A stretch of DNA of 64,000 nt from Timema cristinae. Taxonomy: Eukaryota; Arthropoda; Insecta; Phasmatodea; Timematidae. The number at the start of each line of letters is the position of its first letter. Within the stretch, counting starts at the first letter, position 1. A model generated the notes under the pieces. The model saw only the letters and a program-made list of their open reading frames with translations, did no database searches and had not been told where the DNA came from. Positions 45,849-58,094 of the stretch are shown here, one piece after another. The DNA lies in contig JBCFYV010000100.1 in assembly GCA_039000515.1 (NCBI GenBank), positions 23,633,769 through 23,697,768 on the forward strand, in the 5' to 3' direction. The position numbers and the translations under genes are program-made.

Positions 45849-48663
45849 CAATTGAATCGGCATTTGGAAGAAGGAAATAAACGCCAAAAATCGAAAATCG
45901 AGTTTTCACCAGAATCGATATTTTTAAGGATAGACACATCGATATAGTGCATAAAAGCATCAAAAAACAATCCGTAAAGGCTTGAAAAACAGATGAGAAG
46001 TTTCTGTAAGTTGGAAGAAGGAAACAAATCCGTATATATATTTCCTTCTTCCAACTGCTTCCTCGCATGGCCATGAGGTGGCACCAGGGAAGGAAACAAA
46101 TTCTGATCTACTTCCAACTGCATCTCCGCAGGGTCAGGAGATGGCAGCAGGATGTGAAACTACATTAATCCCGTCCATTTTCTTGTCCTTATTTAGTTTT
46201 TGAACAGTCTGATAATGTGATAACGTGTTCTTTTATATCTGTTACTCTAAATAATTTATTCAATATACTGTCAAGTTCGTCAGGTTCTGAAGTGGCTTCA
46301 TCATTCGGAAACAAGCGAAAAAAAGGAGTTCGTAATATCCACAACTACAAACGTGAAATACAGAAAAGGCAGCGTTTACATGGTCAACAATACGTCAGCA
46401 CCTCCACAGGTAATACAATTCCTGCAAAATCAAATACCAATGTTTCTTGTTCTTGCAAGCTTAAATGTACAGACAACTTCTCTCCTGAAGAAAAAAATAT
46501 TTCTCGATTACTTATACGATGGACGAAGCAAAAATGAACAGGATGCATTCCTAATGGGCCTGATAGTACGTCGTGATCCAAAATGCCAACTTTTAGTGAG
46601 GGAAAACCCTAAAAAAAGAGACAACGTTTTTTATTTCTTTGCCCTAAATATCGCAAACAAAAGAATTCATGTTTGTAGAAAAGCGTTTTCTGTTTTGTAT
46701 GCGATCAAAACTATAGCGCTTTTCCGTTTGACTACCTTAGTTGCTTCTGGAAAATCTCCAGTTGACAAGCGTGGAAAACACATGAATCGAGGTAACACGC
46801 TACCTCCAGAAATATTTGGTGCTATTGATAGTCATATAAGAGAGTTCCCGCCTCACCAGTCTCACTACAGTAGTAAACAGATTCAATATCTGAGTGCTGA
46901 GCTGGACATAAAAACTTTACACCGCCTGTTCTGTAAGAAATATCCACAGTATGCCCTTGTGTCAAATATGATTTTTATCAGAAATATTATAATGAAAACC
47001 ATGGATATAGATTTGGGAGATTCCAAATTGAAGTCTGCACTACATGTGAGGAGTTGGAAACGATCAAATCACCAGTTCTGAATGACACACGAAACGCAAC
47101 GCGTCGCAATCAGTGAGAATATGGTCCATTTAGACGAGCTAAAGAATTTTACTCGAAACAAAAAGAAGTGTTGGAAATGTGTAATGAAAAAGAAGATGTA
47201 GGATGCCTCGAATTCGTCATGCAAACTCCCACAAACAAAAGCTAGAAATTTTACTGAAACAAAAGATGTTGAAGGTATAAAGAAGTAGATCCTCGAATTG
47301 ATACACAAACTCCAAAAATCCCGGTGCAAGAGATGTTCTATTTGAGAAAGCTTTGGTTGTACGTTTTCTGTATCCACGATGTGAAAACAGGTTCAGCAAA
47401 TTTCTACACATATCCAGAAGGTGTGGCTAGAAGAGGCCCTGATGAGGTATGTAGCCTACTTTGGTTGAAGATTCAGGACATGAGCCCTACTATTCAAGAA
47501 CTACACATTTTTAGCGACGCTTGCGTGGCCAAAATCGTAACAATACTCTCGTTCGTTTTATACTTGCCTTGGTATCACTTGGTCGTTTTGATACAACCCA
47601 CCAATATTTTCCTGTTCGTGGACACTCGTTCCTACAGTGTGATAGGAATTTCGGTACCGCCAAGTGTAAGATTAGAAAAATGAACAGAATATACACTCCG
47701 AATGAGTACTGTGAGTTGATAAAAACGGCGAGAGAATCGGGATATTCTGTGAGGAAGGTATCCTCAGAACAAATCCTATACTATAAGGCTTGGTGGTCAA
47801 AGTTTTTCAAAATATCAACGAAGAGCATTGACAAAGTTCGCAATTTTTTATTTCAAAATACTGTCACCTTCAATATTCATCTGCTGCGAAAGGTTCTGTA
47901 ACAGCTTCAGAGTTCATTGATGGCATCGGCAAGATGAGATTTATCCTTCAAAAACAAAAATTATTGGATGAAATAACTCTTCCTACAGACACTGCATACA
48001 CAGGAAAAATAGCCATAAACAAAAAAAAATCCAAGACTTAAAGAATCATCACCTATATACCCACAGAAAAGAGACTTCTACGAGGACTTAGTTACCTGGC
48101 CTACCACAAATGCAGCTGATGACGATGAATGAGCTTTTTTTCCATTTTTTTAAGTGAGCGCCTTGAACATTTTGTGAATGGTGAATCCTGACTATTGAAG
48201 GTGTGTGATATATAATAATTTTATTGAGCCATAGTGGGGCAAATTATTATTTTTCATTAATACAAAGGAAAAGTGAACAGGAATATGACAATACCTACAT
48301 CAGAAAATATTAACCAAATATTATTAATCCATGATTCTATCAGATAGCTTCATTTTTTTATTATTTATATTACTTATGAATAACATTTGAAGGTTTTTAT
48401 TGAGTTTTCCCTTTATTTCTAATAACTTTTCTCCATCATTTGGAAGAAGGAAACATATCCACAAACTTATTTTAATTTTACGAATCAGAGTACAGTACCT
48501 GGAAAATGTTTGAACACTGGAAAAGGATCAGAATAACGTTCTGAATGTTCAGTAAAAAAATGTTTTGGCTGAATCAAGAAAACATATGTTATACGGGTTT
48601 TTTTAGTTTCTCAAAAAACAGGTTTTTGGATTTATTTCCTTCTTCCAAATGCCGATTCAATTG
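45849..48663 (+). mobile_element. DNA transposon with perfect 33 bp terminal inverted repeats
   Basis: The left terminus 45849-45881 starts CAATTGAATCGGCATTTGG and is matched base for base, in reverse complement, by 48631-48663. The first six bases (CAATTG) are a palindrome, so part or all of it may be a target duplication (for example AATT) rather than element sequence. Inside the ends the motif GGAAGAAGGAAA(C/T)A recurs: near 46012 (+), 46048-46060 (-), 46090 (+) and 48441 (+). These may be transposase-binding subrepeats. The 2.8 kb body holds a broken transposase-like gene. Perfect termini beside a dead gene suggest recent trans-mobilisation. Confidence 0.9.
46217..47901 (+). pseudogene. 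Decayed transposase-like gene of the 45849-48663 element
   Basis: Four overlapping reading stretches carry one protein in pieces. The first (46217-46537) has KREIQKRQRLHGQQYVS and the cysteine motif CSCKLKC. The second (from about 46490 to 47000) has DSHIREFPPHQSHYSSKQ. The third (about 47012 to 47560) has CTTCEELETIKSPVLND, MFYLRKLWLYVFCIHDV and ELHIFSDAC. The fourth (47521-47901) has GQNRNNTLVRF, HQYFPVRGHSFLQCDRNFG and WWSKFFK. This order matches a widespread arthropod family of uncharacterised transposon proteins with a CEEL zinc motif and an FSD.CGGQN.N segment. I infer a DDE-type nuclease from these motifs but cannot name the superfamily. The reading frame changes at least three times and stops lie between 47110 and 47310, so it is not functional. 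Confidence 0.85.
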
Positions 48664-49124
48664 ATCTTTGGACTTTATATTAAACTCCAAATTTCAAAAT
48701 CTGTTTCACATTGAATTCTATTATTATAACTTTTGATTATTTTCACTTTAAAATTGTACATTTTTAAAGATTAGGGCATTCAAAAGAAAATCTAAGTTTC
48801 ATATTTGAGATTAAGATCAGAGAAATATAAGATTCGACCCAAATCGAGTATGAACATACTCGTTTCATTGTTATTCCAAACACAATATTAAAGGTATAGT
48901 TCACATGCTTTTAGAAAAAGTTTTGTTGGAATTTTAAATCAGTAACGGCGCTTACCTTCTCTGGGGTGTACTTAGTATTTGTATTACTATTTAGGGCTGT
49001 AAGATTTTTTATAACCTTTACTGTTGCCAGCCTGTGGTCTGGTGAGTTAAAGCCATATATTTCCTACTACTGGCTTACTAGGCCTGCCTTAGCTTCATAT
49101 TCCTTATACTGTAACGTAAGACTA
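48664..49124. other. Non-coding, nothing recognised
   Basis: A 67-codon + frame at 48966-49169 ends inside SINE C text. It is not considered a gene. Confidence 0.4.
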
Positions 49125-49282
49125 GGACAGGCACAACATCAGTACCCGGCCATTAGTTTATCATTGTGAAAGAGTAAACTCACACTTCACCAATGATACA
49201 TATTTTGTCTGTGCCGGGGATTGAACTCGAGACCCTTAGCTCAGTCGACAGATACTCTACTGACTGAGCTAAGGTGTCAAAT
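49125..49282 (-). mobile_element. SINE family C
   Basis: Minus strand. The head CACCTTAGCTCAGTCAGTAG, the B-box region GAGTTCAATCCCCGGCACAG and the body (TATCATTGGTGAAGTGTGAG, CACAATGATAAAC) match 10810-10978. Confidence 0.75.
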
Positions 49283-49399
49283 AGGTTGTAAGTGTCGACA
49301 CTAATTTTACTAGTACCTAGTTGCCTGTATTTAAAACACTTAACAAATAATGCCTGACTAATTTGATAAAACAGTAATTTTTAAAAAAAGCCTTATATT

Positions 49400-49652
49400 T
49401 ATCTGCTCGGTGGCTGCTTGGTCTAAGACGTCACTCTTGTTAAACTAGAATGCTTATGAGAGGTAGATGGGGTTCAAATCCCGGTAATGCGTACTGAAGG
49501 AGGGTTTTCCAAAATAGTTTTCCACTCTCCCTCCACTCAAATGTGGATACACTTATTCTAAATTCAATCTTTCTTTTCTCTAACTCATTAGCGTAAATAG
49601 TAGACTATATGTACATATAACATAAACAGGTATTAAGATGCTATGCTAAAAA
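49400..49652 (+). mobile_element. SINE family B, near full length
   Basis: The head GGTGGCTGCTTGGTCTAAGA, CACTCTTGTTAAACTAGAAT, the B-box region GGGGTTCAAATCCCGG, the body CCTCCACTCAAATGTGG and a mutated tail (CATAAACAGGTATTAAGATGC) are present. Confidence 0.8.
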
Positions 49653-50955
49653 AAATATTTTTTTTTTTGCTTGTTAAATAATTATGTTTGGAGACTTTTT
49701 TTTTAACTCTTCCCTACAAGTCATTTTGGGGATAGTTCAGCATAGTTTTCCCCCATTCCCAAAAAAAGATTTTGACTAGCCACTGCAGTTTATGCATTAA
49801 TGATTTGGGCATTTTACTTTATCAGATAGAGAAAGTATTATAATAATAGTGAACATTTTCAACCTAACAATTATAATTAATAAGCTTGACGTTTTATGTG
49901 CCCCTGAACCAAAGAGATAGCTCTTATATTTCTTGCTGTCCACCATGTCTATCAGTCTGGCCATCGCTCCCTGAGGTAACAGCTGAAACATTTTAATTGA
50001 TTTTGTTAAAATTTTATATTTCATCATTAAACCTTGAAGTTTTTTATTTCCAAAGTAGCTTTAATGAGGGGGAAATTGATGTCATTTTTGTTTATAAATG
50101 GCTCTTTGTTTGTTTAAAATTTTTATCTGGGAAGTGTTTTACATGGAATGTAGTTTTGATTTTCGAAAAAAAAAAAAAGTATTGATGTTAGCTTACTAAT
50201 GACAGATATTGTTTGTAATTTGTCACAAACTATAATTGATTATATGAGAAAATATGTACTTTTGTGTTGTACTATTTACTTGTACTTTGATAGGGAATAA
50301 TCTACAAATATGTTGTCTATTTAACTAAACACCCTGTTTAAATCATCACTATATAGTTGGATAACATTTAAAACACCTAAAAGCACCCTTTTGGTGGCCA
50401 GAGTTGAATCAGCAATTAGAGGGGGTCCAGAAGAACTGTATCTGGAACATAAATTAAACTGGTCACTGGCAGACTTTTAGATTATTTATTGATTACTCCC
50501 ACCCCACTCTCTAAATCTACGTACTTATTTTTTTTTTCTACCTTGCCTATTTTAATTTTTTAGGAAGATTGCTTTGTATCAATTAACCTCTTTTTTATAT
50601 TCATTGTTAGAGTATAATTAGTTTTGGTGGGGGTAATTAATAGCCACCTGTCAGTAAATAAATCTTTCCTCCCTCTTTAACTCTGCATTTTGATTATTAA
50701 AAAGTCCTTGAACAAAAAAACTGAAATGAAGGTAAGAGTGTAAAATTGCTATATAATTTTGAGATTAGAGTCCTGTCAAATTTTAGTTACTATATCATTC
50801 CTTTTTATCCTCATTTACTTCTAGGGATTCAATTGCATATATAATTAAAACTGCACACACATGCATAGAAAAAGTATTTAGCACTTAGGTTGTGTGGTTA
50901 GTTGATAAAGTATTTGTAAGGAAAAAACCCATATAATTTACTATTAATTTAGTAT
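49653..50955. other. Non-coding, nothing recognised
   Basis: AT-rich. The short frames at 49797-50185 on both strands look like chance. Confidence 0.4.
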
Positions 50956-50959
50956 TTTT

Positions 50960-51060
50960 TCTGATGATGAGGTCGGGGCTCAAATCCCAATGATATGTTT
51001 TACTCAAATATTTTACACTCTTCCTACAAGCAAACACGGGCACATTTTCCTTTAAAATTA
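50960..51060 (+). mobile_element. SINE family B fragment
   Basis: GATGATGAGGTCGGGGCTCA, the B box CTCAAATCCCAATG, and the body with CAAACACGGGCACATTT. Confidence 0.5.
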
Positions 51061-51145
51061 TCAAAGTTTTGTTAATATAATTGATTTCATAAAATAAAAT
51101 CTCGGTTTGGGACAATATCCATTAATAATCCTACTTTGTTTCAAC

Positions 51146-51146
<1 letters not shown>

Positions 51147-51198
<52 letters not shown>
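51147..51198. repeat. (ATT)n microsatellite, about 17 units
   Basis: A perfect ATT run; no SINE tail is recognised beside it. Confidence 0.92.
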
Positions 51199-52324
51199 TT
51201 TACTTCACACACACATTCATACTGTATACCTATATTTTCCCTTAATGTATACAAGGATATTTAATTTTTTCTTCATTATATTTAGCATATTTTTGACATT
51301 ATATACATTGGTTTTATGATTAAAATTATGTTTTGAAAATCAGTAAAATCAGGTAAAGAAATTAATTTTTCAATTAGATAATAAAGCAAATATTCAAAGT
51401 AGCAATATTATTAAAACTAAGATGTTATTCTTCATGTTACTTTATTATTGTGAGAAACTGTTTTTTTACTAAGAAATAATTTGAATTTCTAAAAATCCCA
51501 TAAAAAAAATGCATGTATTCAAATTAACATAGGCGCATAAAATTGTGTTTCGAGGTGATATAAATTAAGATGTAGTTTCACTTTTATTCTACACCATTTA
51601 AAATGAACTAACCTATGTCCTCCAATAAACATTAATTTGTACAGCCATTTGTCTCAAAACATAATTTATTCCTTTTCCATTCTTTTAACGGGCCTGATTT
51701 TAATGGCTATAATGAGTCTTGCTCTGCTAGTTCAATACAAATGGGAACACTTACATCCTTAGAGATGTAAATATTGATAGTTTAATAATTAATGGCATCT
51801 AATGCTGGGAAAACTTGATCATGTTGGTGATAAGATGTGGGCAATATATATTCTGGGTATGCAATCTGCTCAAATCTCGAAAGATTTCCGCTTGATATAT
51901 TTTTCTAAACAGCTTGCTCACTAACTAACCACTCATATTTATGGTAATACTAACACGTCCTCCATGAATAAGTCATTAGAAGCTCTCATTATACCTACGG
52001 GCACTGTGCCAAAAGCCTGAGAGTATATTATATTACCTTGCTTGTACATTAAGTGGGTTTTTTTTAGCAAAGGGGGGGTCAAATGTATATTTAATGAATG
52101 CCATTTCAAGGCCATTTTCAATAAATGTTTGGCATAGTTTGTAATTTATGGTTGAAAAAATATTTACCTATTTTTAAAACCCTATAAATTAAGCAAACAA
52201 AACAGATGATATTAAAATAAAATGGCCAGAAATGCATTTCATAAGAACTTTTCCCATCCCGCCACATTTTAGTTGGCATACCTGTTCAGTCTACACACAT
52301 ATTAATTAATGATAGTTAAATAGA
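51199..52324. other. Non-coding, nothing recognised
   Basis: AT-rich, no domain-bearing frames. Confidence 0.4.
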
Positions 52325-52447
52325 GATAAGAAAGGTAGTATTTAGAAGGAATTGTACCCCCATTTGCACCTGATTGGGATTCAAGCCTGACCACATCACC
52401 AGCAAACTGAGCTGAGTGAGCTTGACATTTAAACACCGTCTCCTCAT
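52325..52447 (-). mobile_element. SINE family B fragment
   Basis: Minus strand. GGTCAGGCTTGAATCCCAATC, CAGGTGCAAATGGGGGTACA and the head-side text AAGCTCACTCAGCTC. Confidence 0.45.
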
Positions 52448-53441
52448 TGATGTTTAATTATATTAAATTGTACACTTAAGATTCAATAACAGGTATTTTG
52501 TATTAGGTTAATTTGAATTACAGGTTTAAAAAAATATTAGTCCATGTTTAGAAATGACACTTTAAATACCCAATAATACAAAAATTATTATTTTTTCAAT
52601 ATACTTTTAATGAAAACTGAAAACTGGTGAAAATAGATTTGTACACTAATCCACCTGTAGATTATTATGTTCTTAGAAGCAATTACAAGTCAAGTTATTG
52701 GCGCCAAGTTTTTCACTTTTGGGGGCTTTGGGCTACTTATATATCGCCCCGCCCTGAGACAAAATTTTGAACCAAAATGTCAGCTGATTAAAGAAATGTA
52801 TCTTTCACTTTCGTTATAATGTTAGTGTATGTGTTTATCTATTAATGTATTATTAATATTGACATCAGGAAGCTCTCCATAATGTGATAGTTGCATTCCG
52901 GGAAAACATTGTGTTAGAGAAAACATTTATTTTAAGGGAAAAGAAGGTTCAGATTTATAAAAAATCATTTCCGTTCATACTTTGACTTCTTTATAGTTCA
53001 TTTTGGTTATATATTATAGCAAATACAAAAATAAACAACATGATTGCTCATAGTGATATAACACACTACAAAGAAAATCAGAAGCACGATACAGACTTGT
53101 GGTGAGAACAAGGACTATTGAGGGACTCAAAAGAACCAACCCTCACACACTAATGTTATATCAGCAGGAACTAGTGGGGATAGCAAACATTAGATGCGGG
53201 AATTACTGTGTTCCTCTTTCGCGAATTGCATAGTAGTTTTCTCAAGACTGCGTTGTCGAAATACTATACCTATTTTTCTGATGACGTTACATCCAAACAG
53301 CATGGTAAAATATGTGTTATAGGAAAAACTTTTTGTTTTAGTACATTACTAGCGGTTTATCAGGCCACTAAAAGGCATAATGTGTTGTGTGTTAGCAATT
53401 AGTATTTATCATTTTCCAAATTCATAAATAGGTACACATTT
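52448..53441. other. Non-coding, nothing recognised
   Basis: A 64-codon + frame (53208-53402) has no recognised domain. Confidence 0.35.
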
Positions 53442-54088
53442 TTGAAGTTATACTTCTTTAGGCGCGTTATTGAAAAAATGATGAGAGTGAAATTTTAAGA
53501 TGCGCGCGCATCACTGTAACACAAAAGTAACAGGTTGAAGCTAAACCGCTCATTAAGTCTCGAAAAAAAAAAAAAGCTACCAACAAAATAGAAATAGAAC
53601 CTCTGTTAGTCGCGCATGTTGGTACGCTCATAGAGAAATGTATACTATGTTATTCCTTTCTCTATGTACGCTCGTCGCCTCTGATCACTGTTTTCATATA
53701 TATAATATTTATCCACATGTTTCTAGTTTCTACATTCACAACACGTGTTTTAGTTTCATACAAGTGCGAATTATATATGTGCTAATAAATTATATTCAGT
53801 GTGATTTAAATTGAATATTTTGATTAATATTATTTACTATTCGTAAATATTAGTGAAAAGAATTGTGCTTATAGACTTCTTCAAGTGCTCAATATAATAG
53901 AGGTTAACTATTCTATGTATTATTTATTGATATAAATTAAAATATTATTATTTAACATAATTATTACTAAATATTATCATTTTATTGTAATTAATTATTT
54001 GCATGCAATTAAAAACTATTTTTTAATGATGCCAAAGAAGTATAACTTCTCGCGCGCGTACATAAGTACACACACCCATTTTTTTTAT
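53442..54088 (+). mobile_element. Inverted-repeat element E, copy 2
   Basis: It is nearly identical to 18693-19292 in the same orientation, including TTGAAGTTATACTTCTTTAG at the left and GCCAAAGAAGTATAACTTC near the right. The differences are a few single-base changes and small indels, plus one 44 bp gain described separately. Confidence 0.8.
53630..53665. mobile_element. 36 bp insertion with 9 bp inverted ends and 8 bp target duplication
   Basis: The insert begins ATAGAGAAA and ends TTTCTCTAT (a perfect inverted pair). GTACGCTC flanks it on both sides (53622-53629 and 53666-53673). The paralogous copy at 18693-19292 has a single GTACGCTC at 18871-18878, so the empty site is seen directly. 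It has the architecture of a transposon insertion at a very small size. Confidence 0.8.
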
Positions 54089-54119
54089 GGTAAATTAAAT
54101 ATTGAGAATAAAATGTTAA

Positions 54120-54650
54120 ATTTAGACGACCCCCTCCATTGGTTCAGGGGATAAGTCATGGTATAGTGAGGGGGGAGTGGTGTGTTCAAAGCTTAGTGCC
54201 CTTGGGTACCCCCCAGCTCCCACCCGAAGGGCAATTTCCTAGACCCGGAGATGCTAGGAGGAGGGTTGCTGGGTTAGTGCTTTAGGTTAAGCAATAAAAG
54301 TATTTCTAATTAGCCTATATATTAACCAAACGTCTGAATTATGCCCATGCGAAATTTCAGTTCATTAGTTTTAGTGGTTTTTCAGTTACAGAGATTTGTC
54401 TGGGGGTGCCTGAGGTGTGGGAGTGGGGTGCGTTCGTAGTATACCGCCCACCCAAAGGACTACTCCTTAACCCCAGTGGCTCAGCAGATATATCAGGGGG
54501 TGGAGTGTGCGGATTGGGGGTGGTGTTTGAGTGTTGGCAAGAGTAGTTTTAATTAGCTTATATATTAACCGAGCGTCTGAATAATGCCCATGCAAAATGT
54601 CAGCTCAATCGGTATAGTGGTTTTTGAGTGAAGGGGTAAAGTAGATTTGT
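54120..54650 (+). repeat. Two diverged copies of a GC-richer repeat
   Basis: TTAGCCTATATATTAACCAA, then GCGTCTGAATTATGCCCATG and CAGTTCATTAGTTTTAGTGG (54309-54376), recurs at 54554-54625 as CTTATATATTAACCGAGCG and AATGTCAGCTCAATCGGT. Each is preceded by GGCTCAG.(A)GATA..(T)CA.GG.GG text. Confidence 0.65.
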
Positions 54651-55380
54651 AGCACATGACACATTGACGGAGTGATTACTTCATAGTACCAACTAGATTT
54701 GAATAACCATCAAGATTTATGAGGATGTATAGGTTTTCATACCCATTGATTAATCCTCACTTACCTTGGATGAATGCAAATGGAATTTATAGAATTATAA
54801 CCTTAAGAAAAATCATGCCTGACCGCTTGAAACATGATTAAATATACTTTAATGTGGTCATAATTCAAGCCGTGTGTTCTACAGGTGTTACTTTTGACAA
54901 ATGTTTTAATTGTTGACTGGAGTAGACATAGGTGTGCTAGTGGGGTAAACGCGGAGGAAGGTTGGGGATACATTCTTCTTCCTTCTATTATTGTGCCTTG
55001 AAGGTAATTCCCCATAAATCTAGAATTTAGTTGATTGATTTGTTTAGATAGTGTACTTGCAAAGTTTCACTTGTTAACGTTTCCCCTTATTAATCATATT
55101 TAAGATAGTAAGATTTAAATTGTATGGTTTTATATCTAATAACAAAATGATTAAAAATAACGATACACTGTTCAGAAAACCAGTCGAGTAAAAGGTATAT
55201 AAATTATAAAATTAAAGGTTTATAATTGAGACATTGCCAAATGTCATGCACTGTAGTATAGATAGTAAACTTTTTACTTTCTCGCTATCTTACAGGTAAA
55301 GAAAGTATTGTGATTGTCAAAAAAATCTGAACTCAAGGTTTTGATTAATCTTGACATTTCATGATACCCTCGAATACAAA
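54651..55380. other. Non-coding, nothing recognised
   Basis: AT-rich. Confidence 0.4.
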
Positions 55381-56320
55381 ATAGTGGTTTTTGACTTTCC
55401 GTCTGTCTGTCTGTACCTCCAACTAGAACCTAAACTAATTTACCGATTGGGCTAAAACTTGGTATCTAGGGTTTTCATAGGGTTGCCCTGAGGGGTTTTT
55501 AGAATTGGATATCTACCCCTAAAATTAAGGGTAGTTTACTGGAGGGCAAAAAGAGAAAAAGTCGATTTTCTCAAAATCTGCTCGACAATTTCGATTAAAT
55601 TTAATTTCTAAACATTTATAAATATTCCAAACAAAATGGCTTCTCTTAATTTTTTTGGCAAAATGGCCTTAAGGACTTCGGTCTGATGCGTAAATTATAT
55701 TTTTTTATAATATCTCCTAAACTATTTGAAATATAAAATTACTTATCGTCACAAATATGTAGGTCTCTTTATAATACAAATATTTTATTAGAAGTATATT
55801 TTTATAAAACCAATAACTTTCAAGCTATACGTAAATATATATATTTTTAACTTTTCGAACACGAAAGGTAAATGTATTGCAAAAGCAAAAGGAAACCTAA
55901 CCTGAAATGTCAATGGATATCAACGTCTCAAGACCCCCCAAACCCTAAAAAGTGATGTTTGCAAAGACGTCTGTCTGTGTGTCTGTTTAAACTTAAATTT
56001 AATAGTAGTTTAAGAAAGGGCGAACACAGAAAAAAATTAACTCTAGAGATTTTGATTAAAATTTGTATTTAGGCGTTGATTAAGTTTATAAATAAACTGG
56101 CTATTTTCATTTTACCATGAAAATGAAGTTTAGGGTACTTTACAGAAGCAGAAACTTCCGTATCTCCGCAAATATTTGAGATTCTAAATATCTTATCGTT
56201 GCAAAATTATAGTAATATTAAAAATATAAAACTTTTATATGAAATATATTTTTATAAATCCAACCGTTCTGAGATATTGGAAAATATATTAATACAATTT
56301 TGTGAGCTTTAGTTGTAAAG
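55381..56320. repeat. Two related blocks starting with GTCTGTCTGT
   Basis: Blocks at 55395-55860 and 55965-56310 each open with GTCTGTCTGT. They continue through TTTCGATTAAATTTA or TTTTGATTAAAATTTG, TATCGT..CAAA, TTTTAT..GAAATATATTTTTATAAA and ACCAA..TT.(T)GA. This is a degenerate duplication of a transposon-associated sequence. Confidence 0.45.
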
Positions 56321-57439
56321 AGATACTACTTAGGTTTTAACGCAATAATTCTCCAATGCCATAGAGTAATTAAATATAAGTAAGTTTCTAAAAGTTTATG
56401 TTGTTTTTCCTTGAATCTCTTAGGATAAATGTTTGTACAACAATGATCTATATCTATTTTAGGCTCAATAGTCAATATTTACATTTTTTATTGTTCAAAA
56501 TTTATAAATGAGGGATTTAATAGGAATGTGATGGCATGAAGATTTGCAATACCTAATAAAATGTCGAAAATTTTAACTGGAAGTTGAAATTTTAATACGA
56601 AGTGTTGACCCTTGTTGACCCAACATTGATCTTTTTTTATCAGTCCAAACATACAAATGAGGACATTAATTCTTTAAAAAAAATTTTTTTTTACATAAGT
56701 ATAGTGCAATTTATGCTTGGGTTTGCTAGTGTATATTATTTCGTTTCATATATATTACGAATTTTGAGTAAATATCTCCATTTTTAAACATTAGAGCGAG
56801 AAAGTCCGTGCAGAGTTCCGTACCATTTATTTTAATATAGAAATGTGATACAACTTGTAATAATGATAAAAATATTGGCTTGACACTTAAATTGAATTTA
56901 TTCATAAACATATAAAAGCTAAATTTAATTGCACTCATAATAGTGTGATATTGTTCATCTATATTGAAATTGGTAAATAAAATTGATTTATAGTTGGGGA
57001 AATAATAATTTATTTTAAAATTTGATTCTTATATCTTAGCTGAAATCCTTGGTCCTTGATCTGAAAGCTGTAGATAGATTTGTTATTACTAAATAATTAC
57101 TTCTTTCTTATTTATATAACCACACAATTTAAATTTTAGCTGCTTTAATTTACTATTCACTCCTTACTCGACTATAAATGTTTTATAAACTACTTAGTAA
57201 TCAGATTTACCTTGCGACATTCAAACACACAGTGCAAGCTCCCTCAAGTTGGAAATTTATGGTTTGACGTATTTGAATACAAAGTGCAATGAAAATCTTG
57301 AATCAATAGTAATATTGAACTGAAACACGTTATTTTAAATCTGAAGCTAAGTATTTAATGGTAATGTTAGACCAGACCAGTGGTCATCAAATGGCATACA
57401 CGATTCGCATCCGGACCGCAGATACATTTTTAAGGACTT
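56321..57439. other. Non-coding, nothing recognised
   Basis: AT-rich; the open frames carry no recognised domain. Confidence 0.4.
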
Positions 57440-57645
57440 TTATAAACTTATGTATTAATCACGCTAATGGTATTAGGGGTGAAAAGGTTATATTTAGAGG
57501 AAGTGTACCTACATTAGTGTGGAGGGAAAGTGGAACATCATTTTGCAAAAAAAAAAACCACCGTCAATACACCCGACCAAGATTCTAACCTTGATCTACC
57601 AGTCATTGGCAGTCTAGTCTACTGTGAGAGTAGCATCTTATGGTT
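57440..57645 (-). mobile_element. SINE family B, head interrupted
   Basis: Minus strand. AAGATGCTACTCTCACAGTA, the B-box region AAGGTTAGAATCTTGGTCGG and the body (CTTTCCCTCCACACTAATGT) are present. Where GGTCTAAG and the 5' end should be, the next feature starts. Confidence 0.75.
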
Positions 57646-57649
57646 CAGC

Positions 57650-58085
57650 CAGACTGACAATCATGTGAGCGAGAGACTGCGTGGCAAACTGGTGAGTAAA
57701 CACTTAGTGACTGCGTGGCAAAACTGTGAGTAAGCGACTAGCGTGAGTAGCAAACTGTGAGTAAGTGACTTAGCGATGAGTAGCAAAACTGGTGAGTAAG
57801 CGACTTAGCGACTGAGTAGCAAAACTGGTGAGTAAGCGACTTAGCGACTGAGTAGCAAAACTGGTGAGTAAGCGACTTAGCGACAGTAGTAAAACGGTGA
57901 GCGAGCGACTGCGTGTCAAACTGTGAGCGAGCGACTTAGCGACTGCGTGCAAAACTGGTGAGCGAGCGACTTAGCGACTGCGTGGCAAAACTGGTGAGCG
58001 AGCGACTTAGCGATTGCGTGGCAAACTGGTGAGCGAGCGACTTAGCGACTGCGTGGCAAAACTGATGAGCGATCGACTTGGGACT
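57650..58085. repeat. Minisatellite, about 34-37 bp unit, about 12 copies
   Basis: The unit theme is CTGAGTAGCAAAACTGGTGA followed by GTAAGCGACTTAGCGA. Two variants (GAGTAGC/GTAAG and GCGTGGC/GCGAG) occupy the middle and the right side. Minus-strand reading gives a repetitive SLTHSLTRSL-type frame that is not a gene. Confidence 0.92.
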
Positions 58086-58094
58086 CAGTGGCCA

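Noticed and set aside
57770..57952. Minus-strand open frame with repeated SLSRLLTSFATQ
   Set aside because: It is a translation of the ~36 bp minisatellite.
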